A stretch of DNA of 64,000 bases from Euptelea pleiosperma (taxonomy: Eukaryota; Streptophyta; Magnoliopsida; Ranunculales; Eupteleaceae). Below, in pieces: positions 10,839 through 23,534 of the stretch. The DNA is taken from assembly GCA_035048495.1 (NCBI GenBank), contig CM068541.1:9121929-9185928 (forward strand), written 5' to 3'. Position 1 is the stretch's first letter. Each line of letters opens with the position of its first letter. The position numbers were made by a program, and so were the translations under genes. The notes under the pieces were generated by a model, which saw only the letters and a list, made by a program, of their open reading frames with translations, ran no database searches and was not told where the DNA came from.

Positions 10839-11750
10839 AGGGTCTACAGTATGAGCCACGTGGTCCACTCTTAAAGACTACTGACTGTATGGATGTTTGG
10901 CCTAACCCTAGATAGGAAAAAATTTAGATGCAGAGGACATTTGGATGCAGTCGATGCAGAGGGCTCTCGTGGCCTTACATAGCTCATTTTTTTGGGCTCA
11001 CTAGCCATATGGATGTTTAGCCCAGCCCTTGGTGGATAAACATACCAAAAATCAGCTTAATTGATAATTTCTAGCCGTTGGATGATGTACACAAAAATAA
11101 GCAAAAAAACATACTTGAATCCAACGGCCAGAAGCAATCCTAAAAAAGTGCTAAAATCTATGGTTAGAGAAAACCAATCAGACTGATTTTTGGATATAAA
11201 TGGTGGGCTAAACATCCATGCGGTTAGTGAGCCCAAAGAATGAGCTCTGTAAGGCCACGAGAGACATCTGCATCGACTGCATCCAAAGTTCTTTGCATCT
11301 AAATTTTTTTCCCCGTAGATGGACGTCGACTACAGTATGAGCCATGTGGCAGACTTTAAGAGACCACTGACCATATGGATATTTGGCCCTTGAGATTTCA
11401 AACTTTTGAATCTGAGTACAAATCAAATATCAGCCTGATTAGTGATCTAACCTTTGGATCTGAGTACCCCAAATAATGCTTAAAATCTATAGAAAGCAGC
11501 CTTTTTAGTGATTTCTAACCTTTGGATCTGAGTACCCCAACTATGCCATTCAGTAATTTTAAACATCTGGATCGTTATACCCAAAATAATGCTCAATATC
11601 TACGGTGAAAAATAAACCCATGAAAACGACACAAATCAAATGCTTAGAAATCACTAATCAGGCAGACTTCTTGCATGTAGGTCTACCTAGGGATGGGCTA
11701 AATATCCGTACAGCCAGTCATCTCTAAGAGTGCCACGTGTAAGGTGCACA
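10839..11750. mobile_element. Type A fold-back remnants split by a type B element
   Basis: A type A left end (ctacagtatgagccacgtgg) starts at 10839 and stops at 10916, where the type B element begins. A second type A left end (ctacagtatgagcc) starts at about 11331 and runs to a matching right end near 11745 (cctagggatgggctaaat, gagtgccacgtg). The second copy holds an internal duplication: 'ctttggatctgagtacccca' occurs near 11453 and again near 11521. Confidence 0.6.
10917..11310. mobile_element. Type B fold-back element, complete copy
   Basis: The left arm from 10917 (aaatttagatgcagaggac, gatgcagtcgatgcag, gggctctcgtggcc, tgggctcactagccatatgg) is answered by its reverse complement at the right (ccatgcggttagtgagccc, ggccacgagagacatctgc, atcgactgcatcc) ending 'gcatctaaattttttt' at 11310. 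The arms are over 100 bp each. Flanks on both sides contain 'tagat', a possible target duplication. Related copies: 33255-33545 and 48330-48640, with ends also at 7328 and 45195. Confidence 0.72.
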
Positions 11751-12518
11751 TGGCGTCCCCTAGCATAAACTAAGCTACAAAGCAAAGAGTGGTAATTCTT
11801 TTCCATAGAAGCCTTTTGTATCTCATTTTCATTGGATAAAGTGTACCTTGGGCTCCTTACAAGCCAATACAAGCCGCCAAGATACACTTTTTTTACTGGT
11901 TCCTTGATTAATTTTTACTGGCATTTTTTCATTCATTCGAAGGCAATTTTTGGTTCTATTGGTCCTTTCAATATTTGGAGGCTTTAAGGTTTTTGAATTG
12001 GTCAACAGCAGTAAAAAATAGTCAAAGGCACAAGACCAAAATAATGAAAACTCAAGGGGGTTCCACTAATACAAAAGATTTATTTATCAGGAGTGACAAC
12101 CTAGACCGCAAAATGAGTTGGCTGGCTTTCCTAAAGAGGGATGCACAAATGATTTGCGCATGCAAACAAATGCACTTGCAAATTTCTTTTCATGCATTTG
12201 GTTTGCACATTTTGACATGCAAAATTGAAAACTTCAGGTGAATTACACATCCATGTGTATTACACCCTCACTCAAAAAAAAAAAAATAAATATACGCTCT
12301 AAAATCTTTGGACCCCCCTGACATATTAAAGGATGAGGTGGCCTACCCATATCAAGAAGGTCCCCACGATAGCTTGGTCCATGTGCATTAAAGCAGCCTG
12401 AAAATATAAGAAGCCGGCCTGCTTGGCATTGTCATTGAAAAGATTGCAGAAGACCATTTCAAATTCACATTTATGGTAAATTCACGTATTTACCGCTACC
12501 TCAATTATGGCAAATTCA
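11750..12518. other. Intergenic, no recognised gene
   Basis: A poly-A run lies at about 12275. The 88-residue open frame at 11975-12241 has no recognisable motif and looks fortuitous. Confidence 0.4.
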
Positions 12519-12832
12519 AGTGTACCTTAGCAGCATGTGGCCTACTCTTAGAGGCTATTGACCATATAGATGCTTGGCCCGTCCCTAGTTGGACTTACAT
12601 ACCAGAATTCGTCCTGATTAGTAATTTTTATTTGTTTGATTAGAGTGTTTTTCATGGCATGGTTTATTTTTAACCATGGATTTCTAGTAGTATTTTGGGT
12701 ACTCAGATTCAAAGGTTTGAAAATCATTAATCAGGCTGATTTTTGTTATGTAAGTCCATCCAGGATGGGCCAAATATCCATATGGCCAATATCCTCTAAT
12801 AGTTTTCCACGTGGCTCACACTGTGAACCCAT
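12519..12832. mobile_element. Type A fold-back element
   Basis: The left part (catgtggcctactcttagag, accatatagatgcttggccc, cctgattagtaattttta) is mirrored by the right part (aatcattaatcaggctgat, gatgggccaaatatccatat, ttttccacgtggctcacac). The centre holds 'ggtttatttttaaccatgga', itself a small palindrome. Confidence 0.65.
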
Positions 12833-13200
12833 CATCAAATTTTTTTTTTAGGGATAGCGTTTAGGTTCAAGGTGGGCATTCAATAAATGCTTTCATAGAT
12901 TGAGTTGAAATGTTAAAATGTTGAATAAAAAAACTAATTCAAAAAATAAAATAAGTAGTTTTAGTCAATTTAAGAATTTGAGGGTCATATTAAGAATAAG
13001 AAATTTAATAAAGACAAAAATTGAATGAGCTGCAAGGTGGTGCGTACTTACAGGCGCTACGTGTGCTTTGACACAAAAATAATGTAAGAGCCCTTTTGTG
13101 TGAATAGTTTAAAGAAGACAAAAGAAGCCAAATTCGAACATTTTTGAATATTGGGGTTCAACGTGAGGCACAAAAGAAGGGACTTCATCCATTGATAAGT
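12833..13200. other. Intergenic, no recognised feature
   Basis: AT-rich sequence after a poly-T run; no motif or frame that I recognise. Confidence 0.35.
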
Positions 13201-13210
13201 AGAATAGATG

Positions 13211-13680
13211 GAGTGAAACTTCTGTCACAAGATGTTGTGACCGAAGTCGGTCCCAACCCACAATATGAGCCACAGCGGCACACCATTAGAGGGTGCTGAC
13301 TGTGTGGGTGTTTAGCCAGTCTCTTGGTGGACTTGCAAATTAAAAATCAGCTTGATTAGTGATTTACAAGCGTTGGATTGAAGTTATTTTCATGGGTTGA
13401 TTTTAACCATAGGAATTTGAGCGTTATTTAGGTGCAAAGATCCAAAGTTTGTAAATCACTAATCAGGCTAATTTTTGGTTCGCAGCATTATTGAGCGTTA
13501 TTTGGGTGCAAAGATCCAAAGGTTTGTAAATCACTAATCAAGCTGATTTTTGGTTTGCATGTCCACGAAGGGACTGGCCAAACATCCGTACGATCAGCAC
13601 CCTCTAATAGTGTGCCACGTGGCTCGTATTGTGGGTTGTGATCGGCTTTGGCCAAAACATCTTGTGACATAAGTTTTACT
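13211..13680. mobile_element. Type A fold-back element with target duplication
   Basis: The element starts gagtgaaacttctgtcac and ends gtgacataagttttact, which are inverted copies. It is flanked by agaatagatg (13201-13210) and gcaatagatg (13681-13690), an eroded 9-10 bp target duplication. It holds an internal direct duplication: 'gagcgttatt', 'gtgcaaagatccaaa' and 'gtaaatcactaatca' occur near 13420 and again near 13494. The 9-10 bp duplication points to a Mutator-type source. Confidence 0.7.
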
Positions 13681-13690
13681 GCAATAGATG

Positions 13691-14780
13691 AGGTTATTTC
13701 TACAAATAGGAATGAATTGAATTATTGGCATCCATGCAAATTGTTTTTTAGCAATAATTGAATTATTTATTAAAGTAAGTGATTGCAAAAGTACACTTTT
13801 GACCAATGACAAAAAGACAGAACTATGCACAGTGACTAAATTCATGGTCCCCGGTCCATGGTATCATTACTCTTCTGCAAACCACCATTGAATATTGTAT
13901 TAGTTAACTATTCCAGGTAAAAATATAATAAAGAGCAAGTAAAAAATAAAAACTGTTTTATGTGTTACTTTTACTTCTTTTCTTTATTATTTATTTTTTT
14001 AAATGTGGCAAATAAGTTTTTTCCTGAAAATAATACATTTATAACGACCCCGTTACGTTATTTCGTATTTAACACTAACTGCCATTATTTTGAAAATAAT
14101 GACATTGTACATAATTTGCGTTTAGTTGAAAATTGAACGCCTTGTGTTTCTTCCACGTGGGACTAATGTTTTACACAAACATTTCATTTTGTAAACTAAT
14201 GTTATAAATTGTTAGTAGTAGTAGGTTGGAGCCAATTGTCCATTCACCGATAAAGTGTCTTGGTTAACTAATTTAACTTCATTATTATTCGTATCAAGGA
14301 GATGAAAAATCAATATGGACCTTCTTTAAAAGATAAGTTGGTCCCACTTTAATTTATGCTCAAAGTGACCCCATTACTCGTATTTTCTGGTTTTACAAAA
14401 CTAGATTTTTCCAACACTTCGACATTTAAGCAACATTATAATTACTAATATATATATATATCAGATTTTTTACATTTCTCTAAATAAAATAACTTTGACA
14501 GAACTTCTCAATATTGAATTAACCTTTTTCAAATTAATTTAAAATTTACTTTTAAGCTTAGAGTGAAGTCGAAGTTTAGTACTTTTGTGATAGGGGAGAA
14601 AAATTTTGAAGCTGGGATCATGCCGCCAATGATCATACGCCACATATACCCGTGGTTTAGGTTTTAGTTTTAGAAACACTATTTAAAAAGTAACCATGGG
14701 TAATTGTGGCGGCCATATCTGGGCTGGCCGTTGGCTATATAGTCTCCACGATAGTTTAACACTGTAGGAGCTAAAGGTAG
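13691..14780. other. Intergenic, no recognised gene
   Basis: AT-rich, with a TA run at 14447-14460. A short 'ataacgacc..gttacgtta' patch near 14040 may be an AACGG-family scrap. Nothing else is supported. Confidence 0.35.
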
Positions 14781-14782
14781 AG

Positions 14783-14965
14783 AGAGAAAGAGAGAGCATT
14801 TTTAGGAAGCGGCGGCGATCATGCGCCAATGCTCTCTCTCTCTCTCTCCCTCTCTCTGGGCTTTTAGTCGAGAGAGAGAGAGCATTTTTAGGAAGCAGCG
14901 ACGATTATGCGCCGATGCTCTCTCTCTTTCTGGGCTAAGCGGCGATCGCCGCTTCCTAAAACATA
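14783..14965. repeat. Tandem hairpin repeat with GA/CT arms
   Basis: The unit 'agagagagcatttttaggaagc', then 'cgatcatgcgcc', then 'aatgctctctctct' occurs twice (about 14786-14848 and 14870-14932). A third partial piece, in inverted sense, follows (gcggcgatcgccgcttcc near 14938-14955). Each unit can fold, because agagagagcat pairs with atgctctctct. Confidence 0.65.
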
Positions 14966-14989
14966 ATCTAATATTGTCTTACAAGGTTT

Positions 14990-15240
14990 AAATTGGATTG
15001 CTATAACGGCTATTACAACAAATCACATCATCATACTCAAAAACGTCAAATTTTTATTATTTTTGTTACAAAACAATTAATATCAATAATGGCGGTAAAA
15101 TAATAGATAACTGACATTATGACGGTTGTTCATTAAGTCCATTTTTTATTTTTTTTTGGTTTCTTTTTTCTGCGAATAATGTAACCGTTGTCATGGAGCG
15201 TTATAACATCCGTTATAAAGATTTTTAAAACATGTTACTT
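14990..15240. mobile_element. AACGG-rich (type D) element copy
   Basis: Carries 'ctataacggctatta' at the left and 'gcgttataacatccgttata' then 'tttttaaaac' at the right, the same terminal style as the fuller copy at 26040-26383. Diverged; limits approximate. Confidence 0.45.
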
Positions 15241-15419
15241 TCTTATAGACATGTACAACTCACAATAATTAATATGTGATTTTGTTTTTTTGTTTCCATT
15301 TGATGATTACTTCAACGACCCTACCTCACATGTGCAACATGGATGTACATATAGATGTTAACCATCCATTTTTATTTTTATTTTTTTTTTGGGGGGATTT
15401 TTTTCTTTTCTTATATGTT

Positions 15420-15800
15420 TCTGCTGGTTTTAAAACTCGTTGAGTCCACTTGAAACTCCGCCGAGTCGACTTAACTAAATTGTATTTTGTCGACTTAAAA
15501 ACTCGACCGAATCAATCGACTCGACTAGCCCGTAGTTAGCAATTCAGTGTGGCGAAAAAATGTGGTATGGGAAATGTTCGAGTTCAATTCGGGTTTGTGA
15601 TTTAAAAAATAAAATATTAATGAATTTTCATTTTCAAACTAAATAATGCTGGAATGATTCAGAAAAGTTCGTGAATAATTCACTCATGTTAAAAATTATT
15701 ACGGAGAATTTTCCAAACCTTTGAATAAGATAACGTTCCGTTCTTTCTTTCTTTTTTTGGATAATTTGCACTATTCGCGCTTAATTTGCGAATAATTCGA
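15420..15800 (+). repeat. Type F dispersed repeat ('gtcgact' head, 'aattcgggtttg' body)
   Basis: The body (tgttcgagttcaattcgggt near 15578; attcactcatg near 15680) is repeated in inverted orientation at 26400-26720. The head, with 'gagtcgactta' and 'actcgac', recurs at 28080-28150 and 28440-28570. Possibly an old LTR or DNA element fragment; not coding. Confidence 0.5.
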
Positions 15801-15845
15801 GAATTTACTATGGACTAGACTCACAAATGCAGAAAAAGGGTTTGA

Positions 15846-15890
15846 AAAGAAGAAGAAGAAGAAGAAGAAGAAGAAGAGGAGGTGGTGGTG
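15846..15890. repeat. (GAA)n microsatellite
   Basis: About ten GAA/AAG triplets in a row, running into 'gaggaggtggtgg'. Confidence 0.9.
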
Positions 15891-16184
15891 CTGCAAGAGC
15901 AAGAAAATCAAATTTTCTCTAACGTGCTCCTAAGGTCTGGATTGTTAGATGGTCCAAACTCCAAACCACACGATTAAGAATTCCTAAACTATCCAACGGT
16001 CTAGACCCAAGGGAGGACGTGCTAATCCAAGTTGATAGCGTTTTATTTTTTTTGAAAATGCCATGAAAAGCACGACACGATGGGAAGAGCACGACGGTAA
16101 GTCCGAACGTATCCAGAGATCCCGACACAAAAACTGTACGGAACGGCGAGGGTAAAATGATTCTAACAGCCAGAGTACGACATC

Positions 16185-16840
16185 GTCCGTAGGATCAAGA
16201 CTGAGATATGGTCCTTTTGATTCGTGAAACGTAAATCTTGAGGACCATCCAACGATACATACCTATAGCTGACGTTTCTACTGTGAATGACAGCAACACA
16301 TCGTTAATGGAGGGATGACTTGGTAGACAGAGAGTGGCCCACGTTAAAGCTCTCGTCTTCGAAAGACTAATTGCCTTGTCGAGCTTTCTCCGCAAACTGC
16401 ACATTCTACGATGCAAAATAACAAAATAAAATAAAATAAAAAGCTAAAGTTGAAAAAAAAAAGAGAAAAAAATAGTAAAAAGACAATCAAGAAAGATCTT
16501 GCAAATCCAACGGCTCTTGTTTCCTTCTCTTTTGATCCCAATCTCTCTCTTCCGTCTGTCAGCTTTTTCCCCCAGTCCTTTTCGTAATGTACGGGTTGGT
16601 GTAACGGCTATATTTCATGCTCTCGCAAACTCATTTCATATTTAAGATTTCTAAGCTCTAAGCTGTTTTGTTTACTTTGCGGAAGATCATGCTCTCAAGA
16701 CTACTGAGGACGTCATCTCCAGTCTCCTGACCGTTGAGTGGGTCCTCTTGATTCGTGTAGTAAGGTATCTCGAGGGCCATCCAAGTTCCCAGGGGAGGAC
16801 CTTCTCCTCTCACTCCTCAAACCGACAGCAACACAGCCTA
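16185..16840. repeat. Pair of diverged direct repeats
   Basis: 16205-16290 (cttttgattcgtgaaacg, gaggaccatccaacg, gacagcaacaca) and 16741-16835 (ctcttgattcgtgtag, gagggccatccaag, gacagcaacaca) are related copies about 540 bp apart. The intervening A-rich part has no clear gene. Confidence 0.5.
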
Positions 16841-16999
16841 TGAATAAGAAGAACAAGAACAAGAAGAAGGGACTAGTCCAAGGAATCAAACAATGCTGTT
16901 GCTCAGTTTTTCTCTGGTTTGGTCTCCATATCTTCTCTTTTTCTGAGGAGATGGGGAAGTTAAGAATAAAATTCAAACAACGTAGACATGGAGTATGCA

Positions 17000-17856
17000 C
17001 AAAGTGAAGAGAAAAATTTTATACCCACAAGGACGATATGAGAGAGGGAGATTCATTCGTGCATTCGAGAACGACCCACTTGTTGTTTATCATCAATGTT
17101 TTTGCTAAGAAACTCCAGGATTATCATGGAGCTCAAGAGAATGATCGAATCCATGCAAACTGCAACTGGGTTTCAGTTGTTATTTCACATATCTTCTACC
17201 TCTGAACATCAAGTTGGTTTGCTTCTGTCCATTAACCATGATAAAAGAAAATTAATAGGAAAAATTATAAATTCAGCTGTTGTTTTGTCTTGATATTTAA
17301 GATTAAAAGCAATCTTGATGAGCCCATTAAACAGGTTGATTACTAAGAGGAATTGGTAAAATTCAAAAATAAAAATGTGCAAACAGATTATTAGCGGCTC
17401 TGCTAGTTGTAAACATGATCAACATTTTCATTTATGAATGTTCGACTCCACTGACATTGAGAAAGGATCCCTGGATTTGACCATTATTCAACTTCGCACA
17501 ATCGTACACCAGATAAGCTTTGAGACTGAAATTTTGCAGACAGCAGCCTCAGAGTTGTTTGAAGGCCTCAACTTTCAATACATCGATGTAAATACTAACT
17601 CTACTGAAGAAGAAAAAAACCCGTCCATCTGTGAAAACTTTGTGGGCTCATTTCTCAGTCAAAATGCATAATTCCTCATCCGGGAGAATAACTCGTAAAC
17701 CCCCATGATCTGCCAGTCATAACTGTTGGAAGAGCTCAAGTTTTCTGCTTGTTTCTTGTCGAGCCCTGATGATGGACGACAAAGCATGCGAAAATGGCTG
17801 CCAGATATTGAGATCCAATTGCAGGCACATTGGAGGAGCAAAGCAAATCTTGTTAG
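17000..17856 (-). other. Downstream flank and probable 3' UTR of the UBZ4-type gene
   Basis: Unique-looking sequence without long frames, lying directly after the minus-strand stop codon at 17857-17859. The mRNA end cannot be fixed from sequence alone. Confidence 0.35.
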
Positions 17857-20800
17857 CTATGACAAGCTCGAAGAATAATATAGTCTCCGATGACCTGTCA
17901 AGGGTGATGGAACCATAAAAGTACCACGCGGTAATACATTTGAACATTCAGAAAGATCTCCCTGCTTAACAGAATTTGTGTTTGCTCCTCTTGGGCATGA
18001 CCCTAGAAAACTCGGCTTAGGCCCCACTGGTGGTTCCCTCAATGAAATAGAGTTGTGTGATTGATAACAAGAGAATGCAGTCAGCTGCCTCAAATTAGAA
18101 TCTGACGCTGTTGGAGAAAGAATACCCACAGGAGACGGCTGACTTCCCCTTGACCCCTGTGTGTATTTTGCATTGATCATGCTTAAATTGGCTTCATTTT
18201 CGGGAGAGTCATCAATGACTATCACCTCTGGAATGGGATTGGCAGAAGCTTGAGCTGCAGAAGCGGGCTTCTGGTGTTGGAAGTGTGGAGTAGCAACAAC
18301 TTTTTCAACATTACATGTGAACTGGAAATTCGGTTTGTTAACGGGTCTCTTCTGTCGAGTCTGAAAATCGCTTCCACTGGTCGACCCATGCTGCATCAAG
18401 GGGATCCCCGTATGACCTCCCACATGCATGTTGCAATTGCCTACTGGTGTAGAGAATTCGAGAAGCGTCATATACTTTGCATTTGTATGGTCATTCGGAG
18501 CACTTGTCAGGGCCTGTTTGACTTGCATGGATGCATCTACTTCTTTGTTTACTACCATTAAGTTCTTCCCCATCAACCTTAGGACAGGATTGGAAGTCGA
18601 CTGAGGATGCGCCTGAGAAGATGGACTGGCAGGACATAATTCACCATGACTTGGGAACTTCAGTGCAGCATCAGGAGAGGCTTTCATAGAAATGGGACCC
18701 CTGGATGAATCCGAGATGGGAACCAGCATCTCATCAATTCTTGTACTAAGACAATCAACAGAAGTGAATATTTCAGGCCTGATTTTTTTATTGTAAGTCA
18801 TCTGCTTGGCAGGCAGCATAACCGGGGCCATGGTATGTAGTCCCAGGAGTTGTGACTCTTGATAGGTTAGGGCAGCACCTTGAGGGATACTCTCCTTCCA
18901 TGAACAACAGCACGATTGATCTGAAAATTTCGCAGGTCCTGCTGCTGGAGATATTGTAGTAACTTTTAGACTCTCCTCTAAATTTATTATTTCTGCCCCC
19001 CCTATGCTTGTGGCACATGGAAATGTGGTAGCATCTCCTACTACAGGCTTGGTGCCATCATCTGAGTAGCCTGATATGAACTTGTCTTGAACTGCAGGTG
19101 GCTCTACAGATGATTCGGGCTCAGCATATTTTGAATCAGATCTTGCTGTAAAGGGGTGAGAGATGGTCGAGGTTGCAGAAACAGGAGATCCTGATGAATC
19201 TATATCAACCAGAACATGTCGGTCTTGAGAAGATGGGAGCCTGCTTGAGGTCAATGATGAGTTCTCCTGAAGAATCTCTGAACTAATGTCGCCAGGGCTT
19301 GGCAAAAAGGATCCAGGTGGTCCTGGAATAGGTATTGGATCAGTTACACATCCTGTGTATTGAATTTCCGAAAAAGAGTTCACTCCACCAGCTCTACACT
19401 CCATTTCTGACGCCATATGAGTGCTTTGACAAATAATCCCGTTACCAACTTCATTGGCACAACATGTCTCTTGATAATCACAAAGACTTTGTTCAGTAAG
19501 TCCAGTCCATGCGTCAGTTCCATATACAGGTCTTTTATGCTCTTCAATATATCGCAAACAATTGGATCGAGCATTGGAAGGATTAGCTGGCTTATGAAAT
19601 TCTGAAACCAAGGTTTCACTGGATTTTATGCTGTGACCCCCAATGGAAGGTTCAATAACAGAATCCTCATTGAGTGGAACCTCTTCAGCAGATTCTAGGA
19701 CTATAGATTTTCTACATGTGAAATTATCGCCACTGTGGAATTGATGAAGACAGACTCCAACATGAGAATCTACAGTTGCCACCAGATCGAGACCACAATA
19801 CTCTGGCAATGACTGCAAAGTTTCCAAAGCTACGGGTTCCTCCCTTCCTGAGGTACTTAAAGTTTCTCTCCCTTGTCCGGGTTCCAGTACATCACTTCTC
19901 CCAATAGACACTTCATCTGTTTCAGGCCTCATAAAGTTGTTCCAGCCATCTGATTTATGTGTCGCTCGAATATGGTTAAGGCTTCCAGATAAGTTTTCAG
20001 TAGAATTATTCACCCGATCATATGGTTCATCCACATCAGAGGGTAATGCTCCCACCTGCTCACCCATTTTTGTCATATATCTGTGCATGCGAGACTTCTT
20101 TAAGGTGGAACCTTTTTTGTTCTCACAAAATTTGGATTTAGGAAAAGATGGTCCAACTAATAACACGTTCTTCCTTGAAGAGGAGAGTTTCTTGACTTCT
20201 GGTGTGAACAGATGACAACCCTCAGATGGGTTCACTGTCGTCTGGAGCAAGCTACGAGAGTTCTCGACGGGGCCTGCATGCACATCTACTCTTTTGCTCC
20301 TCGGGGAAGAGGCAAAACTTCCTGAAGATCTAGAAAGTTTCAGCACACAACCACCATGCGTGGAAGCGGTGCTGCCATTGGTCAACCGATCAACATTACT
20401 CTCAGATGGTTGTCGAGACTTCTCCCCATTGTCAGTTATGTGGTCCCTGTATGATTGACTCTCTACCCTCCTGCTTTTTGGAGAACCGGCAGTATTTTCT
20501 GATTGGTATGGAAATTTCAGAATACAGCTTCCTTCCATAGATAAATTACCAAAAGTTGACTGATTACCCTCAATCAACGGGTCGCATGTCATGGTTGATG
20601 AATATCCCAGATCTTGACAACCATCTTTGCTGTTAAATTTCTTCAAGAGACCAGTCCGTTTGGAGCATACCCACTGCTTTAAAGTTCCTGAATCACTGGG
20701 ACTGATCTGGTCACAAGCTTTCAGAATTTGAGACAGACATTCTTCCTTCTCTTGATTTTCATCCATCCCATATTTACCTTTTGCTGCCCCATGAATCTGT

Positions 20801-23534
20801 TTACCAACAAATCAGAAACCATATGGCTGAAATCTCATACTAATTAAAATTGCAATGTGGAGGCATTTAATCTAATGGAGTACTAGAAGATCAGAATTAA
20901 GAACATAGACTTAATATGTGATAAAAATAACCAGAATGACTGCAAAAAAAGCATCATTCAAGAATTTACTGAATACTCACGAACTAACGTGAGATTGGTT
21001 TTCAATAAAGAACTCAAAGTCAAAGCTGTTGAAAACCAGTGTAGTAAATCATTGAGAGATGGTCTTTAGCTTATTATGATTTCGGAAACCTGTAAGGTAA
21101 ATCACTCAGAAAAATAGAATGCTCAAGTCTTACTATGATTCTCCTTAAAAGGCAAGCCACTGGCCGGAGAAATCATATTTACCTTGCAGCAGATGACTCA
21201 GAACCAGTTAAAGGAAGACAAATATAATTACAATTGTTTTTTTATAATGAGAGACGCACATAAGCAGAAAGCATGAGTGATGTACCTTGGCTCTATCCGG
21301 TTTGAGAGAGCATACTTTATTGTTCTGAGACTTGAGTTTCAGATACTTTGAATGCTTTGATCCAAGATGCCTTTTCTTACCGGTTGGAAAAGTATTGCTT
21401 TCCTTGCTATCTTTCATATGTTTCTTTGGTCTGGAATCCACTCCTACTGTCGGCACTGATGCGTCATTGAATTTTGATAGAATCCGAAGTTTTGTACCAT
21501 TTGAATCAAAGTAGACTGCACTTTCATTGCCGACGTCCTCAAGATCTACTGGGGATGGCCTTTGCCTTTTGCCTTCAGCACAAACATCAGCTTGTGCAGT
21601 TTGCAAGCTTAAATCTGTTGCCCAGTTTGAACCATTCCTCCTATCAAGGTCTTCAAGGGTGCACCGTGGGGCTGTCACGTAGATATCCACCATCAACCTC
21701 TTCTTCCTCGGCTTTACTCTATGTTTGGTTAGTTCAGAATTCACAGCCCAGTTGGAAGTTGACTCCACAGCGAGGCACTGGTCAATGTGGGCATTCAAGG
21801 TGGTGTTTGAAGTGGATGAAAACGTCTTGCAAACAGGGCAAACTTTAGCCATGGGTTCTGATATGGTGGTAGTGTTCGACACAATCTCTTCAGTGCGGCT
21901 GGGATCAGAGATGGTACCCAATTTCACTATCAATCTACACTTCTTACCTGATGGTTCAATTGTGTTTTCGTTCTTCTGGGGTGAAGAAGGAGGTCCTGGA
22001 ACTTCAAGTTCTATTGAATCTTCTGACAAAGTGGTAGCTTCTTGTGCTGAACAAGGAAGTCTATTAGTGGGAACTGACTCTCTTTCAGATCGAGCATGAC
22101 TGGTTACCGTCGATAGAACTTCTCCTTCTCGTCCGCCCTGATTCAAACCCGGCAATTTTGATAATCTGCACAATTTTGTGTCTGTATGACCCACTGTAAA
22201 CTTCTCTTGTTCCTGTAATGGAGATGGAGCTTGATTCAAAGAGCCTAAAACTGACTGATCAATTGGTAGACATGATTTGCACTTAACACAATTTGATTCC
22301 CCATCCAAATAACTGACGTTTTCCTCACGCGAATTATCTTCCTCAACACTTTTCCTACCATTTACATGAACGGCCAGTTGACCCGATTCTAAACCCTTTC
22401 TTGAACACCGGTTTCTCACTGAATCAGGAGGTTCAAAAGGCGGCAATAGATCCTTAACGCCATACTTCAAACAAAGTTGTAAATACTGCTGAGGGAAAGG
22501 CCAGTTCGTCTCGATATCTTTGCTCCTTACTGCGAAAACATAATCTCTGCAAGCCAAAACCATTAATTGAAATTAGAGCGAGGATTACCAAATCTTATCT
22601 ACTCTTAAGGCATTAAAAAGCACCAAGTTGTCAAGTTCTCTTCCGACTAAGTAGAGACTAGACTATATAAGGGAATCCTACCAAGAAAATCCACCAAATT
22701 TTTTTTTTTTTGCCAACCATCAAACGAAACCACCTCATTAAACTAAACCCCAAAACAGGCATACCATTAATCATGGAATTAAACAAATTTGGTAGAAGAT
22801 TTGGCAAGAAGTGCCAGATATAGCAACCCAATTGTATGATCCATTGAACTCAGAGGAACCACCAGTGGAACAAGCAACAGATAACAAGAGGGATTGCAGC
22901 AATCCATCCCAACTAGCTCTGAAACACGTCAGATGCCCAACAGGTGACATGAAATCATACCAAAGATCGAAGGAGAAACGAAGATAAAACATCAAGATTT
23001 GGCATCAAAAGAGTTATAGATTAGCTATGAACTACTGAAACCCATATATGAGCAGTACCCATCATCAGCTACTTGTGATATAAGAAACAGTTTATCTGAT
23101 TAAACCAAGAATACCCCATGAAACAAAATCGAGATGGGTGTCTGGGAAACTGAGATTCAGCGCCACACTCAGAAAGGGTAAGAGATAAATAAAATCCATT
23201 CCATCTTTCTTGAAACCCAACACCATATAGCTCTGGATCTTATTGAAGAGACTCTTGGATGACTAAGATCCTCCCCCCAACCCCAAAAAAAAAAGTAGAT
23301 GTGAGCCTGCCTTGTTAACATCAAAGCAAACATAATTAGAGATTGAGAAGAAGAAGAAGAAGAAAAGGGATACCTTATGGAGAAGGTGGGGGAGAGCTGA
23401 TCATCATCAGCAAGGCCTGACTTTAGTTGATCTGCCTCTTGCAAGGCAAGTTTACCAGAAGCCCTTTCATCATTTTTCAGTCCTGAAATCTTGCAAGAAC
23501 ATGTGGGATCTGGAGAGTTTTCAATGGATAACAT
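17857..23534 (-). CDS. Large plant protein with one UBZ4-type zinc finger (HAP8-like, tentative)
   Basis: Three minus-strand exons join with GT-AG borders: 23534-23374, 22546-21286 and 20796-17857, giving 1453 residues and a TAG stop. The start is the first ATG (MLSIENSP). A longer open frame upstream of it has no ATG and is preceded by an acceptor-like tgttgcag, so a spliced 5' UTR is likely. Near the N-terminus is the block DYVFAVRSKDIETNWPFPQQ. Around residues 290-311 is a Cys-X2-Cys-X13-His-X3-Cys finger (VCPVCKTF...AHIDQC), the layout of UBZ4/Rad18-type ubiquitin-binding fingers. A basic run (KPRKKRL) behind it could be a nuclear signal. The long third exon is Ser/Pro/Thr-rich, low in structure, and ends RRLYYSSSLS. 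The layout resembles the Arabidopsis HAPLESS 8 family as I recall it, but I cannot confirm this. Function is unknown. A nuclear, ubiquitin-linked role is inference. Confidence 0.85.

Noticed and set aside
11975..12241. 88-residue frame as a small gene
   Set aside because: No motif and no promoter or splice signals; lies between MITEs.
16713..17007. Overlapping frames on both strands around 16.7-17.0 kb
   Set aside because: Lys/Asn-rich plus-strand text and a mirror frame over a diverged repeat; no motif or splice context.
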